The position numbers and the translations under genes were made by a program. Positions 33,586 through 44,100 of a DNA stretch of 64,000 nt are shown here, piece by piece. The DNA comes from Bryopsis sp. KO-2023 (lineage: Eukaryota > Chlorophyta > Ulvophyceae > Bryopsidales > Bryopsidaceae). The notes under the pieces were generated by a model. That model made no database searches and had not been told where the DNA came from. It saw only the letters and a list, made by a program, of their open reading frames with translations. The stretch covers positions 3,410,001 to 3,474,000 of the forward strand of contig BSYQ01000002.1 of the NCBI GenBank assembly GCA_030272585.1. Direction: 5' to 3'. Within the stretch, counting starts at the first letter, position 1. Each line of letters begins with the position of its first letter.

Positions 33586-34107
33586 TCAGCGACCACCGCC
33601 CCCTCCTCCTCCTCCTCCCCCGTCACCGCCGCCGCCCCCTCCTCCACCACCACCACCACCACCACCGCCGCCTCCTCCTCCTCCCCCGCCGCCGCCGCCG
33701 CCACCGCCGCCGCCATAGCAGCCTCGGTGGCACTTACAGCGGCAAGCCCACGAGTCCCAAAATGCGTAATCACAGCACTGATTGTTTTTCCAGCCACAAT
33801 CTGCAAACAATCAACCCATACATCCTCAGATACAGACTGTTCGAACGCAGCAGTTCATTGCAAAACAAATACCCGACAGCTACAGCGGATATCTAACCTC
33901 TCCAACCGCAACCAGCCAAATGGCGTCCAGAAGACAAAGAAGCTTCGATGTCTGCAAAAGAAACCAAAAGGCCAACTAAGTTTCCGAGCGAGAGTCTTTT
34001 TTACTGCAATCAGGAGGAGCAAGGGTCGGAAAATGCAACCCACCAGCTTCAACCATGGCAGCAGTGGCCACGAGGCCAACCAACAAAATCGCGACGAAGG
34101 TGCGCAT
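33586..34107 (-). CDS. secreted Cys-rich peptide with polyglycine tail
   Basis: Minus strand, two exons. Exon 1 (34107-34044) encodes a signal peptide (M-R-T-F-V-A-I-L-L-V-G-L-V-A-T-A-A) ending at a phase-1 donor. Exon 2 (33800-33586; acceptor TTTGCAG) completes Asp and continues D-C-G-W-K-N-N-Q-C-C-D-Y. The total is 92 residues. The mature chain has a 25-residue Cys domain, C-x6-C-C-x9-C-x-C-x-C-x3-C, followed by about 40 residues of nearly pure glycine with one Asp and a terminal Arg. The tract is coded by GGN triplets of mixed third base, so it is not a simple slippage product. Gly-rich tails occur in wall, adhesive and antimicrobial proteins. The exon plan equals that of the 29243 gene. 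Family not recognised. Confidence 0.6.
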
Positions 34108-34511
34108 CCTTGATTAACTGAGTTCAGAAGGGCTGTAAAAGAGTGTTCTTTTTTGCGGAAACAGATGTCCTTCGACGTTTTATACCCCACAAAACGCACC
34201 ACGTGTGATTCTCAGTGCTTGGGAGGGCATATCATTACCGTCATTGCACCATGAAAAGTCATATCATTTGAACGTAACGTTTCTTCCATTTGCACATTGC
34301 AGTGGGAAACACAAAGCTGACCACTAAAATATCTCTCAGACACCCGAAAATTCGAAAAAAAAATCGCCCAACACTTTTCAGCCTGATTGATTTGGCACAA
34401 GCATAAAACTTGAAACTGTGGACAGGATGAGCCAGATCTGTCGGGTCGAGACTCAGGTGAAAAGCTCATGCCAAAACCAAAACGGACGAAAATGGTGATC
34501 CAGCATATGTT

Positions 34512-34596
34512 TGCACAAGGTGGGGTTCGAACCCACGCGGAGACCAGCTCCATCAGGTCTTAAGTCTGACGCCTTAGACCACTCGGCCACTTGTGC
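34512..34596 (-). tRNA. tRNA-Leu(UAA)
   Basis: Minus strand. Acceptor stem GCACAAG / CTTGTGC, discriminator A, D-arm GCCGAGTGGTCTAAGGC, anticodon loop CTTAAGA (anticodon UAA), long variable arm typical of type II tRNAs, T-arm GTGGG-TTCGAAC-CCCAC. One A-C mismatch closes the anticodon stem. No intron, and CCA is not encoded, as expected of a nuclear gene. Confidence 0.93.
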
Positions 34597-34711
34597 CACA
34601 AAAACTAGTCGACAAACTCGTTTTTTTAATCGTGATCCTGTATTGGTTGGTGAGGAACAAGAAGCAAAACTGCTTCTCACCCCTAGATGAGGACTGTCAA
34701 AACGACAAAAA

Positions 34712-35145
34712 TTGAGTGGTCTCTCTGGATGTGTACCAGTGGTGAATCCTGTGCCTCGCTCTGGTGCACTGTCCTCCCACCGACGCAGGCGGCCAGTGAT
34801 CGATGCTCGGTTCCCTGCCTGGCGCTTTTCCTAACACGTTACCTATTCCGCCACCCACTCCTCAGAGAAGGTGACAGAACAGACCTGCCCCTTGGAAAGG
34901 AAGCACCATCGACGCTCAGCACTGGACCAAGGACAGACACCTTCGATCCACGCTCAACAGTCCCCGCTTGGGTGATAAGCAGGCGCTACCCTGCTCGACA
35001 TTCTATTGTACCATTTTAACTCACGTCATTTCCAGGCTTTCAGGTGGAACCAGAGTGCTGGCGACAAAACCAAATGTCAGTTCTGCAAAGCTCCAGCACG
35101 CCCTGCGTGCCTGAGAACGAGGTGCACAGGGTGGAACGTTGTTCC
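34712..35145 (+). repeat. single-arm copy of the 27.4-kb palindromic element
   Basis: Starts TTGAGTGGTCTCTCTG and follows the left arm of the 27362-28295 element nearly to its inner end, including the G-D-K-T-K-C-Q-F-C reading frame. No inverted second arm follows. It lies between tRNA-Leu and the U2 snRNA gene. Confidence 0.8.
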
Positions 35146-35438
35146 AAGGAAACCTCCATCCGTACCACCATGCCGAAGTGACTGGAACCCGGTGACGGCG
35201 GTATCACGTGACCAGTTGAGAGTTTCAACCACTGATACCTGTCGATTGACCGATCGATTGAAAGAGACCCTCCTTGAAGAACCCCATAGACGTCCTCGGC
35301 ACAGGAACCTCGAGCAGAGGCACAGGCGTTTGGACGGTCCACCAGGGTCGTTCTCAAGCGCTTTTCTCCAACACGCAAAAAAGGTAGAAAAGCAAGGGTT
35401 TTTTTGCTACCAACACAGGTGCCTTTCTTTTGAAACTC

Positions 35439-35628
35439 ATACCTTTCTCGGCCTTTTGGCTAAGATCAAGTGTAGTATCTGTTCTTATCAGTTTAGTCGC
35501 TGATATGGGATCTATTCGATCCCTTGACGATTAAATTGATTTTTCATGGGGTGCGGGGGTAACAGATGCTTGCATTTGCCCTGCACGGCATGGTTGCAGT
35601 CTTGCACTGCCGCTGTGATCGTGCACCC
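35439..35628 (+). ncRNA. U2 spliceosomal snRNA
   Basis: A 190-nt U2 snRNA. The 5' part is nearly identical to U2 across eukaryotes: stem I CTCGGCCTTTTGGCTAAGAT, then the branch-site recognition core GTGTAGTATCTGTTCTTATC, stem-loop IIa, the Sm-like site (ATTTTTCATGG region), and two 3' stem-loops. The 3' end GTGCACCC equals that of animal U2. U2 pairs with the intron branch point in the spliceosome, consistent with the many GT-AG introns nearby. Confidence 0.95.
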
Positions 35629-35640
35629 ATGACAGACAAG

Positions 35641-35682
35641 CAGCGTTGTGGCTTAGTTCGGGTTCAACTCCCGAAGCGCTGA
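35641..35682 (+). other. tRNA minihelix-like hairpin 3' of U2
   Basis: The sequence folds as a 7-bp stem (CAGCGTT with AAGCGCTG, one G-T pair) stacked on a T-arm-like hairpin CGGG-TTCAACT-CCCG. GTGGCTTAGT, an A-box-like string, is left in between. This equals a tRNA whose D and anticodon arms are largely gone. It starts 12 nt after the U2 end. It may be a decayed tRNA or part of a 3'-processing signal. Confidence 0.4.
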
Positions 35683-36320
35683 AATCCATAGTTGCTACTT
35701 CAAACAGTTTAAACAGTTTAAACAAGGCATATCCAGAACAATCCAAAGTGTGTATCCACTCTCCCATTTTGCAACGCAACACGCCAAAAAATAAAGGTTA
35801 ACATGATACTTGATAAACCGAAAAGAAAAAGCGTGTGGAAAGTCCCTTTACCTGAATTCAGGATGGTGGAACACGTCATGGTTTGGAACCCTAAGCTCTG
35901 GAACTCCAGAGTTCACGATTTTAAACTCAGGATATGCAAAGTATCAAAAAGAACAGTTGAGGCTACAGTCGGGAACAGTTGCCCCACCCAATCATTCTTT
36001 GTGAAGATGTACCATTAGTCACTGACCAGGCCTCCGATCTTTGTATCGTTCTTTTCGAATGACAATTGTTGTTTGTAAATACGGACTTGAGTAATAAAGC
36101 CTTCGGTCTCTTGGAGACTCAATCAATGAATCAAAAATCAATATTACACACACAGAAGCTAGGGGCTCCATTGAAACCAAAAATAGTAAATCCAGCGTAC
36201 AGAATCTACCAAGAATACTTTAAGATGAAGTACCACCCAAAGAGAGTCGTGGGTCCGTGTTTTACTGATCCAGACCCAGCTGGTCTTTCCACATTTTGTT
36301 GAAAATTGAAGCAATGCAAT
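35683..36320. other. no gene seen
   Basis: Two overlapping plus-strand frames at 35803-36018 have no motif. A direct repeat AAACAGTTTAAACAGTTTAAAC lies near 35702-35723. Confidence 0.45.
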
Positions 36321-36326
36321 GAAATG

Positions 36327-36399
36327 CGTCCACGGCAGGACTCGAACCTGCAATCTTCTGATCCGGAGGCAAACACCTTCTCCAATAGGCCATGTGGAC
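36327..36399 (-). tRNA. tRNA-Arg(CCG)
   Basis: Minus strand. D-arm GGCCTATTGGAGAAGG, anticodon loop CTCCGGA (anticodon CCG, arginine), T-arm GCAGG-TTCGAGT-CCTGC, acceptor GTCCAC(A) / (C)GTGGAC with the last pair mismatched. The anticodon stem also has a mismatch, so the gene may be drifting, but both Pol III promoter boxes are near consensus. Confidence 0.82.
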
Positions 36400-36510
36400 A
36401 CACATCATCATTTTGCCCAATTCTCTTGTAATCTGGCCCGTTTCTTTGCCGAATCTGGGGGAATGCTTAGCTTCCCAAAGTCACAGTAAAGATGACGAGA
36501 ATGGTTTCGC

Positions 36511-36597
36511 TGATTGTGTGCCGATGGTGAATCCTCTGCTTCGGTCTGTGCATTGTTCTTTCAATGAAAAAAAAAGGCCAGTGATCACTCTCGGAGT
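36511..36597 (+). repeat. fragment of the 27.4-kb palindromic repeat
   Basis: Degraded match to the outer arm of the 27362-28295 element: CTGATTGTGTGCCGATGGTGAATCC region through GGCCAGTGATCACTCTCGG, interrupted by an A run. Confidence 0.6.
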
Positions 36598-36780
36598 TCA
36601 CAGCATCGATCGGCGGTTGATGCAAGGTTCGTTCTAACCAGACCCAAACAGCTTGTGTTGCTTTCATGAAATACGATCATCAGCGATATCGCTGTTTAAC
36701 ATCGATGTTTCCACTTGGATGCATGAACAATTAAGACCTCTGCCGCTAAAGAGGTTTTTTCTCTCAGTGGTGCAGACACG

Positions 36781-37049
36781 ATGTCGTCAAGGTAGTTTTT
36801 AATTTCGTTGCGGTTGTAACACGTTTTGTCGGCAGGGGCAACAGGAAAATTTTTTCTTTGGTTGTCAGGTTAGATATATTGCTGAGAAAATTGGCCCCCG
36901 TCATCCTGTGCCGCCGCCACTTGTGCCGCCGCCACTTGTGCACCGCCGCAGAAAACAGACATAGAAACTACAGAAACACTGTAGCATCGCCGTCGCAAAA
37001 TTTTCCGCTAGAAAGTGAGGAGATGCTCAAGGAACTAGGCATCCACTGA
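36781..37049 (+). CDS. candidate small basic (mitochondrial-type) protein
   Basis: Tiny exon 1 (36781-36791, ATGTCGTCAAG) and exon 2 (36869-37049, acceptor GTTGTCAG) join in frame to 63 residues. The N-terminus M-S-S-R-L-D-I-L-L-R-K-L is an amphipathic basic helix like a mitochondrial presequence. Next comes a perfect 18-bp duplication giving L-C-R-R-H-L-C-R-R-H-L-C. The C-terminus is acidic and more protein-like (F-P-L-E-S-E-E-M-L-K-E-L-G-I-H). I cannot name the family. Exon 2 alone is also open from a GTG, so the first exon is inferred from splice consensus. Confidence 0.4.
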
Positions 37050-38262
37050 GCAAAACTCATCTCTTTCGAGGATGGATTTATCAGTCCAAAAAACGAAAGT
37101 AAAACTCAGTCCGGCCTGGAGATGAGAATGGAAGAAGGTGCCAACATGTACACAGCCCCCCTGGGCATGCCCCCCCACCCCCAAAAAAAAGAATTTCTTT
37201 TTATTTGTCTCCTGTTGATGAGAAAATTGCGCTCAACTGATTGAAACAAAGATCAAAAAGAAAAAGTTGCTCAGAACTGCGTTACAAATACATCATCCCT
37301 GTAATTATTAAGATTTTTAGCTTTTGTAAGTTTTGTCCCAGATATCTTGTTAAAAAACGAGCTTCAAAGTAAAAGCTTGGTAAGAAGAGGAAGGGAACTT
37401 CCAAAGAAAGCCCTCTCTTCCCTGAAAACATGCCTCCAAAAAACAAAAATGAAGTAAGCTTTCTCATATACTGTTGCATATACTGTTTTTGGTGCATCCA
37501 AAACAAGTATTCCAGGAGCATATCAAAAAAAAGATCATCGAACTGGTCATATTCCAGGAGCATATACAAAAAATCAAAATTGAACTGGTGGCGACAATCG
37601 TCTCCTGGACTCCAAAATCTGAGGGGAGATTTTGTTCCCCCCTCATCCCTGAGCAGATCGGCACCAATAACGATGAAAAGTCTGTAAATCCATTTATCTT
37701 CTCACAAAGACAGAAAAAACATAAAAACCGAAACCCCGTATAACCCAGCCGACGCTGGTTTTAGCTGGGGTTGGGTTGTCGTTGGGTTGGCATTGATGTC
37801 GACGTCAACAAAGACGTCTGGTGTCCTGGTTAAGCCGTCGCATTCAATCAAGTGTTTTGATGCCAATCTGTCGTTCTTTTCAAAACGAAACAAACAAACA
37901 AACAACATTTACATTTCAAAACAAACACGCGTGTTTAACACTGAGCCGCAAGAATATGTATCCAAGCGCCGCACAAACATTATTAGATGTCGCGTAATCG
38001 TTGAAAGTATCATTTGCAATCGCATCATGATGACCCGAGGGGCGATTTTTACAAGATTTTTGGACAATTTTTGGTGTCGTCATGTTGAAGGAGGGTGATT
38101 TCGCAGTGTAATAAGTGATTACTAATATCCGTGCAAAACCCTGCCACTTTTCGCGATATCAAAAACGCCACCAGACTTCCTTCGAAAAGAAGGTCTTCCC
38201 CGCCACAGCGTTTGACGAGAGGAGGGCCTGAGGGGTTTTCTGTCGTTCGCGGGGAAGAAACG
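37050..38262. other. intergenic, no firm gene
   Basis: Contains an imperfect ~44-bp tandem repeat (about 37510-37595), units beginning ATTCCAGGAGCATATMMAAAAAA. Its plus frame reads F-Q-E-H-I twice. No domain recognised. Confidence 0.4.
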
Positions 38263-41161
38263 ATGAGTGGAACGGAGGCGGACAATGTCGAGGAAGCGAT
38301 GCAGGTCCCGTTGCTGGGTCAAAGTGGGGATGCTGCTTCTCCAGACTCCAAACTACGAAAATTGGGGTGAGTTTTCGGGGATGTGCCAAACAGTGTTTCT
38401 TAGTTCAGCCCAGCGCTGGCGAGTGGTGTCACGAAGCGTCCAGGGGCTGCTCCTTCTACTACTGGGTGGTTTTTCCTCACACCATGGAAAGACTCGATCA
38501 GTAATGGAGCCCTTGAACAAATGCTAGCAGTGTTTAGTTTGTGTTGATGTTTCCAGCTTCCTCCCCTAAGAAATAATCTTCAAGAAATTAAGAAAAAATG
38601 TTATTATTAATACAAGCCATGAATTGTAGCGAACAAATTGTTGGGCAAATCTCAGGGGAAATCTTGATTTGTTTTCTGGATTTCGTTTTTGCTCAGGGTT
38701 TGGACATAAAAGACGGTGCTGCAGCATTTCTTGCCTTTGGGTGAGATTTCAGGAAACGAACAGCAGATATGTAACGCTGTTTTCCCAAGTGCTATAGGCT
38801 TTGGTCTGGCCTATGGGAATTTGGTCTGTGTTGTTTTTTTTGTTTTTCTCGGAAACATATTCAATGTTTCACATTGAAAACCAAATGAAATGCAGCCCAG
38901 CACTTCCAGAGAAAAATTGCCTGTTTTCCCCACAAGGTTAATGGTCAAATTTCACTCACTTTTTAATCATATTTCTAATGTACCTGTCTGACTACATATG
39001 ATCAACATACATTCTTGAAAGATGGTTTCAACCAATGCTCATATTGGAACCAGTGAAACACCGGTGGATGTAACAGCCAGGGGTGTCTAGTTAGAGACAA
39101 TGATAATTGTCATTGTTATGATAAGTATGAGCATCAGTGGGGCCTGGTGGAAATAAAAAAAACAACAAGCAAATCGATGAATTCATGAATAAATTAATTT
39201 ATAAAGAAAAAAAAAAACAGTCAAAAACTGAAAATGAATAGAAAAACATTGCATCAGCTCTTTGAGAGTTGAAAACCCACCAAGGAGTATTTTAAAAAAA
39301 ATCTTCTCATCTTATCAATCGAAAACCACCATTTCTTTCGCATATAAATATTTTTATTCTCGAATTCAACCCAAAAAATTGAAAAGCTGGATTGTTCTCT
39401 GACCTGGCTTTCTTTTTTGGTGTGTGTTCTTTACCATTCAGGATTTCTTGTAGCTTTGGTTTGGGCAATGCTGTGGCCGTATCCAGGAGAAGCAATTTCT
39501 GAATGGCAGGTGATATGCTGCAGTTTTTCCAACTTTTTTTTTGGGGGGGGGGGGGGGGGGGGGGCAAAACAAATGCACATTCTGACCACATGCATCTGGG
39601 CCATCATTGTACCACTAAAAAAGAAATTCAAGTGTTGTCCGAAAAAAAAGAAAAGAACAACAACTGGAAATCTGTACATAGTTATATTTATTTTTGTTGC
39701 GGACTTTTAAGACACCCATAGAAATTGAGGAAGAAAAGTTTCTGGGTTCATTGGTTGAAACCCAATATTCAGTTTTTTTCTCCTTTTCAAAAGAATTACA
39801 CCGAAGAATTACACACTCCTCCTCAGAATTATATTTCACTGTTTAATTTTAGGTTCTGGGTATGATTTTGTCTGCCTGCCTGACCCCTCCCCCCCTTCTT
39901 TAGAAAGAAGAGTTTCTTTTATCGTAAATTAAAAGAAAAATTATAAAAGAAGTTGATTGATTGCTACGAAAAACAAGCTTTGCCCCCCCCCCAAAAAAAA
40001 ATAAAAAATAAAATTGAATGGACAGCTGATTTGATTTGAAACAAAATTGATTTCAAGCCATACTTCTGATCTCATCAGTGGGTGAACCAGTCGGACTTAA
40101 ACTGTTGCAAAATTAAATCCCACTGGCGGCATCCTCCATGGCCTATTAATAGCTTTCCCAATTCATCCTGAGAGGGATATTAAAACGCGACATGCGTCCC
40201 CCCCCCCTTTTTTTTCCAGGTGGGCGGCTATGGACTCATTCAAACCATAAACGTGTGCACGATTTTCATCATCTCCGGGCTGACGCTCAAAACCACCGAC
40301 ATAATGGCAGCCCTGAAAGCTTACGTCGGGTTCCTGTACGGCGCCATCACCATCCTCATCATAACCCCTTGCTTAGGTTTCGCCTTGGTCAAAATCCCCT
40401 TCAGCACCCCCGAGTTCGCGACTGGGCTAGCAATTTTCGCCGCCGTTCCCACCACGCTCACATCAGGGGTTACCCTGGTGGTGCAAGCGTACGGCAACGG
40501 AGCGCTCGCCTTGATGCTGACGGTTTGCACCAACATGCTGGGCATCCTCACCACCCCTTTTGCGATCTCCGTCGTGGTGGGCGGCGGCGGCAGCAGCATC
40601 GACATCGACGCCACCCGCTTGGTGGTGAAATTAGCCTGCACTATACTCGTCCCTCTGTTGATCGGGAAGGGGGTGCGGGAAACCCACGTGACTGTGCAGC
40701 GGCTCGTCACGAGGTACAAGACGCTCCTCAGTCTGACGAGCAGCGTGTCGCTCGTTTGCATCGTGTGGCAAACGCTCAGCCGTTCACAGGAGGGGATAAA
40801 GAAACAGAGCGTCGTGAACATTCTCGAAGCGCTCGCGGGTGCGATCGCCATGCACCTGGTGTTTTTGGCATTCAATTTTGTAGGGGTGGGCATCCTGCGG
40901 TTGAGGGACAGGGAGCGGAAAGCGGTACTCATTATGGCGAGTCAGAAAACGCTGCCGGTTACGGTGACTGTTATTTCGTTTTTGAAGGAGAGCGAGGTGG
41001 GGGATTTGGGGTTGATCACGATTCCTTGCGTGATTGCACATATCTCGCAGCTGTTTATCGATGCTTACATCGTGGGGATATGGATTGCGAAATATGAGGC
41101 GCAGGAAACCGCGCCGCCCCTCTTTTATGATGATGATGGCGATAAGCAGCCCAAAAATTAA
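38263..41161 (+). CDS. SLC10A7/BASS-type membrane carrier, about 370 aa
   Basis: Bile-acid:sodium-symporter-like family, closest in feel to SLC10A7 and plant BASS4. Exon 1 (38263-38366) is the cytosolic N-terminus. Exon 2 (39442-39509) encodes the first transmembrane helix, F-L-V-A-L-V-W-A-M-L-W-P-Y-P-G. Exon 3 (40220-41161) encodes the other 313 residues with about nine helices. Family landmarks: S-G-L-T-L-K-T after helix 2, the crossover-like G-V-T-L-V-V-Q-A-Y-G-N-G-A-L-A, M-A-S-Q-K-T-L-P-V-T-V-T (SLC10A7 has S-T-H-K-S-L-T-L-G-I-P), and I-T-I-P-C-V-I-A-H-I-S-Q. SLC10A7 relatives affect Ca2+ handling and glycosylation; BASS proteins move organic acids across plastid membranes. Exon 2-3 joining is phase 0. 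Exon 1-2 joining is one base out of frame at the canonical sites, so a small exon or unusual donor is missing. Confidence 0.82.
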
Positions 41162-44100
41162 ATTGAGTTGCATTGAGTGGCGTCAAAAAGGCGGTGTTCT
41201 ATTTTCAGAATCTTGTTTGTTTTTTCTTTCTGTCGATCAGTGGATCGAGTTAAGATGCACAGATTAATTTTTTTCCAGGGTGGATTGCTTCGATTTTCCA
41301 TCAATTTTTTGTCCTCTTTTGCCATACTAATTTTTTTTTTTTTTTGGGGGGGGGGGGAGAATTCATATCAAGGAGGGAAATTGGTTTTGTTTTCGGGGAA
41401 AATCAGGGAAAACTAGCACTTAATTGCTGCCTCAAGGAAAAAAAAATCGAATTTCTTGTAACCATTCATTGCAAAAATGGATTTCAGGTGAATTCTTTGT
41501 TTACCCTTCTGGCAAGACCCCCTTTTTTCTAAATCTGATTACATACATTTTTTTGCTTCGTATTAATGAATCGAGGATAAAAGTCAAAAATCAACCTGAT
41601 CACCTCACGATTGAAACAACAGATGGGAGTTTCGTGAGGATCCCACTGTAAGCCAATATGAAATTACATCAACATGTCTTTTCACTTTTCCAATGATCAC
41701 TGATTGAATAATCAGAAGGCTTGATCTCCTTGTATCAGAATTGCAAATCGCATAGAATCTGGAGTCATTCAAAAGCAATTTTGGTAAGAAACAATACCCA
41801 CAACACCACAAATGCTGAGGAGCATTCACAGAATTTAGGGGCAATCTCCCTACTGGAGCAACTGGGTTTGAAGAGGATGGGAGGATGGGAGGATGGGAGG
41901 GGGGGGGGTGCTCTGCTGGATGGATGGCTAAAGAAAGGGCTGCTCGCATGAAAAAGTCTATCCCTAGCTCCTGATGCCTATTCTTCCCTGAGAATTTTTC
42001 CGTTTTCTCCTAAACAGTAAAAGAGATAAAAAAAATGAGAATGAAAGGAAGGGAAAAGATGCAAAAATCAGATCCCACCAGCCCATCAAATTCGAGACGC
42101 ACAGTTGGTCTACAAGAACTGAAACAAAACACCCATAGATTCTTGTTGGATGATCATTTCCATTTTCTGCAAGGAAATGAAGAGAAAGAAAGGATATCAG
42201 TTGCTCTCCATGAAAACATCAGGTTGACATTGCGATCGTTTCTTTCATGGTTTCCTCACCTTGGCAGCTATAGTTCCCTTCAGGAGTTTGGTATGAAATG
42301 TGGCTGCACTTTTCCACCACCATTTGTTCCAGCTTTAATCTCATGCTCCAGATTGTCATTCTTCGTGCTCTTGGGTACCCTACCAAGATTCCGGCAGCAT
42401 CAAAAATGGACCCCGACTTTTTTTTTCTCATCAACTATTTTTCCACCCACACTAAGACTGCCACTCAATCCCTTGCCAATTCGCTCGCAAGGAGCCTCCA
42501 ACTTTTCTTACGAAAATGCAACAGAAATGTGATCTCACAAGGGTTTTGTTTTTTTGAACTCTTTGCTTTTCTTCCTCTGTAGGAATGTCCGAGAAAAAAA
42601 GTGGACTGACTGCTGCTCCTCTTCACCCCACCCCCCCTTTCAACCTCCTTTTGCTGCGGGTTCCCCATGATGAAAAAATGATGAAAGCTTTGTTCACGCC
42701 TGTGCAAATATCCTCCTGGCTGCCAAATCCTGAGTGGGTAGATCGACCACCTCTGTTTGCTTGTACGCCACCAAATCTCCACTGACGCTTTGATTAATCA
42801 ATGTGTAAAATCTATTTTTTGTTTGCTTTTTCACCCAACCTTTTCTTTCTTCCCAAAATTTTTCTGCACCCCTGAAGTGTCCATCAATCTTTTTTTTTTC
42901 TCTTTATTTTTTTTCTCTGATTTTTGTTTCATTTTGACAGGGCGCCCCCCAAATGTCACGCTTTTTTTTGCTTTTCCCCACCTACCCTGGAATCCCCACC
43001 TATCCCCTAGATTAATCTTTGTTCGTTTTTTGACATTTTCTATTTTTTTTCACCCACCTGCCCTAAACACGACTCGAAAATGTTTCTTCCCCTCCCCCCA
43101 GCACCCCATCCCCTTCTTTTTCCCTCCATCAGACGACACCCAAATAGAAAAAATCCAACCGGTGAAGGATTAATGCACGTTTTCACAGCACTCACAAAAA
43201 ATGCGGGCAAAGCCACACGACAGCAAGGATGGGAAAAAGCGCCTCGAAAAAAATGACAGGGTACCATCAAGATGGCAGGCCTTCGAAAGAAATCGAATAA
43301 GAGAAAACCGCCCGGCCGACCTAAAACTGCTGCCGACGCCCCCTCCCAAAGGAGTATATGTAGACACCGACCACTATTCCAAAAACAACAGATGGCGAAA
43401 AACGAGACGAAACCCTCAAAAAGCCGGTACGGGTCAGCGATGAACAAGAGCGCCATTAAAAAACCTACCAGTTCCATATTTTCCATTGCGAGCGTTCGGC
43501 AGTTTCACAAGACAGTCACGCAACAGGCCTCCGTCTTACTTTTGAAGTGCGAGCAAAGATATCCTTTTTCCTTTCTGAGGGTGGGTGTGCGTTCCCTTGC
43601 CAGTTTTCCGGTGGCGAACAAATACACGTGACGTCCTGGAGCGCGGCGGTACGAGGTCGCAGGGTCAGACATGCTGGATTCTCTTTTTTTGGGAAGATAT
43701 TTAGACCCCCATAAATTTCGTAACGGATCACCCCATGGTTTTTTGCGTGGGTTCGAGCACTCAGTGAAGGTCAGGGTTGCAACCAACGTGAGTGAAGCAC
43801 TCAACTCCGGACCAGTCGCAGCACGCCACAGGTGAGCACGCACGACCTCGGTGATAAACCCACTTTCATGTTTCACCTTCGCCTGCTGTTTTTCTTCTTT
43901 GTTGATATTATTTTGAATATCGTTGTTCAACACCCCTCCCCCTCCCCCCCCCCCAAAAAAAAACCAAGAGAATGGATATTGACGGGATGAAACATAAAGT
44001 GCCTCCAGGGGGGGGGGGGGGGGTTGTGATCTTCCAGTTTTGTTTTGCTGGTGGGGTTTTGGGGTTTGGGGTTTTTTCATTTGATATCACTGCCACTGTT

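Noticed and set aside
33532-34113. 193-codon plus frame with poly-Ala/Ser/Pro/Thr
   Set aside because: Antisense of the polyglycine exon; the minus reading has a signal peptide, matching splice phase and Cys motif.
40192-41097. 301-codon plus frame and 203-codon minus frame over the carrier exon
   Set aside because: Other-frame shadows of the SLC10A7-like exon, with Arg/His-rich composition and no family motif.
43735-43770. B-box-like GGGTTCGAGCACT near 43.75 kb, same string as in the 14.7-kb SINE
   Set aside because: No A box upstream and no body similarity, so a SINE call is not supported.
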